A stretch of 62,127 nt of DNA from Caulobacteraceae bacterium (GTDB lineage Bacteria > Pseudomonadota > Alphaproteobacteria > Caulobacterales > Caulobacteraceae). The stretch lies in NCBI GenBank assembly GCA_947478785.1, contig CANJXI010000012.1, positions 1 to 62,127 on the forward strand, written 5' to 3'. Below are positions 60,596-62,127 of this stretch, piece after piece. The notes below the pieces were generated by a model. It ran no database searches and had not been told where the DNA came from. It saw nothing but the letters and a program-made list of their open reading frames with translations. The position numbers were made by a program, and so were the translations under genes. Numbering within the stretch: position 1 is the first letter of the stretch; each line of letters starts with the position of its first letter.

Positions 60596-61774
60596 ATGAA
60601 CGCTGTTGCCATGACCCTCGAGGAAACCCGCTCGCTGGTCGATCACGCCAGCGAGTATTTCCTCGACAAGCTCCATCCCCTGCAAGTGCGGATGGACGAC
60701 GAGGACTGGTTCCCGGAAGCGGAATTCCGCGCTCTGGCCGACATGGGCCTCTTCGGAATCACGATTCCGGAGGAATACGGCGGCCAGGGCCTGTCCTACC
60801 TCACCGCCGGCATGCTGGGCGAGGCGCTGGCCTACGCCAATCCGGGCCTGGCCTGGAGCTGGACCTCGCACGACAACCTCTGCACCGACGCCCTCTACCG
60901 CAACGGCAACGAGGAGCAGCGCCGCAGGTACGTGCCGGAACTGTGCGCCGGCAGGATGATCGGGGCGTTGGGCATGACCGAGCCCGGCGCGGGCTCGGAT
61001 GCGCTCGGCTCCATGGCCACCACCGCGCGCCGGAACGGCGACCACTACGTCCTCAACGGAACCAAGCTGTTCATCACCAACGGACCGGTCGCCGACGTGC
61101 TGCTGGTCTACGCCAAGACCGCGCCCGAGCTCGGCAAGCGCGGCATCAGCGCCTTCATCGTCGAGAAGACCTTTCCCGGCTTCTCCGTGGCCCAGAAGCT
61201 CGACAAGATGGGCCTGCGCGGCAACCCGACGGGAGAACTGGTCTTCAACGACTGCATCGTCCCCGCCGAGAACCTGGTCGGGACCGAGAACAACGGCGTC
61301 GCCGTGATGATGAGCGGCCTGGACGTGGAACGCTGCATGTCCGCCCCGCTGGGCCTGGGCCCGGCCCAGCGCGCGCTCGACCTCTCCCTCGACCACGCCC
61401 GCACGCGCAAGCAGTTCGGCAAGGCGATCGGCGAGTTCCAGCTGATCCAGGCCAAGCTGGCCGACATGTACGTCTCCATCGAGACGGCGCGCACCTTCCT
61501 GCACCACGTGCTGCGCAGCTGCGACGAGATGGAGCTGGTCCACGCCGGCCGCGGCGAAATCCACAAGCTGTCGTCCGCGGTCCTGATGCAGTGCTCGCGC
61601 ACCTCCAGCTTCGTCATGGACAACGGCGTGCAGATCTTCGGCGGCTCCGGCTACATGCGCGACACCGAGATCAACCGGCTCTACCGCACCGCCAAGGTCC
61701 TCGAGATCGCCGCCGGCACCCAGGAAATCCGCCAGACGATCATCGCCAAGGAACTGCTCGGCCGCCTGAGCTGA
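60596..61774 (+). CDS. acyl-CoA dehydrogenase, isovaleryl-CoA dehydrogenase-like
   Basis: 392 residues. The C-terminal segment reads LEIAAGTQEIRQTIIAKEL, lacking Glu at the IYEG position; instead GLDVERCMSA (near 240-250) carries Glu at the helix-G position used by isovaleryl-CoA dehydrogenases. FAD contacts GMTEPGAGSDALGSM and NGTKLFITNGP are present, plus ARTRKQFGKAIGEFQLIQAK. A branched-chain acyl-CoA substrate is therefore likely. GGGAG lies upstream of the ATG. Co-directional with the Tyr-less SDR. Confidence 0.88.
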   Translation: MNAVAMTLEETRSLVDHASEYFLDKLHPLQVRMDDEDWFPEAEFRALADMGLFGITIPEEYGGQGLSYLTAGMLGEALAYANPGLAWSWTSHDNLCTDALYRNGNEEQRRRYVPELCAGRMIGALGMTEPGAGSDALGSMATTARRNGDHYVLNGTKLFITNGPVADVLLVYAKTAPELGKRGISAFIVEKTFPGFSVAQKLDKMGLRGNPTGELVFNDCIVPAENLVGTENNGVAVMMSGLDVERCMSAPLGLGPAQRALDLSLDHARTRKQFGKAIGEFQLIQAKLADMYVSIETARTFLHHVLRSCDEMELVHAGRGEIHKLSSAVLMQCSRTSSFVMDNGVQIFGGSGYMRDTEINRLYRTAKVLEIAAGTQEIRQTIIAKELLGRLS

Positions 61775-61828
61775 GGGTTCGGATTTCGCGCCCTGCATGG
61801 CGCGGCCTGCGAAAATCCTTGACCCTAT

Positions 61829-61843
61829 GTTCCTGTTATGTTC
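61829..61843 (+). promoter_or_regulatory. LexA (SOS) box GTTC-N7-GTTC
   Basis: GTTCCTGTTATGTTC is an exact match to the alphaproteobacterial LexA operator GTTC-N7-GTTC. It lies 29 bases upstream of the likely ATG at 61872 of the last gene and overlaps where its promoter should be, so that gene is probably derepressed by DNA damage. Confidence 0.75.
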
Positions 61844-61871
61844 TCATTCGCCCGTGGACACCTCAGGCGAA

Positions 61872-62127
61872 ATGACCGAGCGGCACGCCCGCGTCCTGGC
61901 CGAGCTCGCCGAGCTCTGCCTGGCCTCGGCGCGCGACCTCGCCGCCCGGCAGGCGGTTGCCGATGATCCCACCGACGCCGCCGTGCTGGCCAGCGCCCTG
62001 CACAAGGTCGGCCGCTCGGCCCGGCAATGCCTGGCCCTTGAGGCCAAGCTCGTCCGCGACGCCCAGCGCGCCCTGCGCGAGGATCGCGACGACGCGGCGA
62101 AACAGCGGACCGTCCAGACCCAGGTCC
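61872..62127 (+). CDS. predicted SOS-regulated helical protein (truncated by window end)
   Basis: At least 85 residues, open at the window edge. From the ATG at 61872 it reads MTERHARVLAELAELCLASA and continues almost entirely helical and charged (ALHKVGRSARQCLALEAKLV, then RDAQRALRED). A GTG at 61854 and an ATG at 61827 are in-frame alternatives, but both overlap or abut the LexA box, favouring 61872. Similar small helical proteins occur in Caulobacterales; I cannot assign a function. The SOS box suggests a DNA-damage role. Confidence 0.7.
   Translation, partial: MTERHARVLAELAELCLASARDLAARQAVADDPTDAAVLASALHKVGRSARQCLALEAKLVRDAQRALREDRDDAAKQRTVQTQV

Noticed and set aside
1..62127. Prophage, insertion sequence, integrase, CRISPR or defence island
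   Set aside because: No transposase, integrase, Cas, toxin-antitoxin or restriction gene and no regularly spaced direct repeats were seen on either strand.

Overview
The window is GC-rich DNA (roughly two-thirds G+C by eye) from an alphaproteobacterium, most probably Caulobacterales such as Phenylobacterium or Caulobacter. That placement is inferred from a GTTC-N7-GTTC SOS box, the large TonB receptor, the acyl-CoA and amidohydrolase gene content, frequent GTG/TTG starts and characteristic intergenic inverted repeats. I see no rRNA, tRNA, CRISPR array, transposase or phage gene.

Layout. 1-11 kb is ordinary chromosome: a ModE-type regulator (cut by the window edge), an EamA transporter, leuA preceded by a Leu-codon-rich leader peptide, a paired PimC/PimD-like acyl-CoA dehydrogenase, an EEP-family hydrolase, a phospholipase D gene interrupted by an in-frame amber codon, small proteins and dusA. 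11-18 kb is a six-gene minus-strand operon (Rieske oxygenase, amidohydrolase-fold protein lacking its metal ligands, acyl-CoA ligase, nitronate monooxygenase-like flavoprotein, SDR, secreted protein), divergent from an SMP-30-type lactonase. 18-36 kb holds several divergent catabolic/transport units: MFS carriers, EthD-like small proteins, a DUF2889-SnoaL pair, FAH-family hydrolase, D-aminoacylase-like amidohydrolase, COG2159 amidohydrolase, class III CoA-transferase, a fused E1 alpha/beta dehydrogenase with a free-standing lipoyl protein, a KstD-like flavoprotein, and a DHA2 exporter with its TetR regulator. 36-43.5 kb has a stress protein, two further COG2159 amidohydrolases, a second D-aminoacylase homologue and a TonB-dependent receptor.

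43.6-61.8 kb is a CoA-thioester catabolic region. It contains a ligase divergent from an eight-gene operon (SDR, thiolase, SnoaL, two ferredoxin-fold small proteins, SDR, Gfo/Idh/MocA, MFS). Next is a six-gene operon (enoyl-CoA hydratase, ligase, acyl-CoA dehydrogenase, methylsuccinyl-CoA-dehydrogenase-like enzyme, MaoC/HTD2 hydratase, CitE-type lyase), divergent from an SDR lacking its catalytic tyrosine and an isovaleryl-type acyl-CoA dehydrogenase. The window ends in a gene with an SOS box.

Taken together, the accessory part looks like a set of co-located pathways for uptake and CoA-dependent breakdown of one or more cyclic or branched carboxylic compounds: receptor and MFS uptake, Rieske and flavin oxidation, ring opening by amidohydrolase or FAH enzymes, CoA activation, beta-oxidation, then a branched C5 end game. 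The substrate cannot be read from sequence. Several promoters share operator-like palindromes, including a recurrent TGNAAC half-site.
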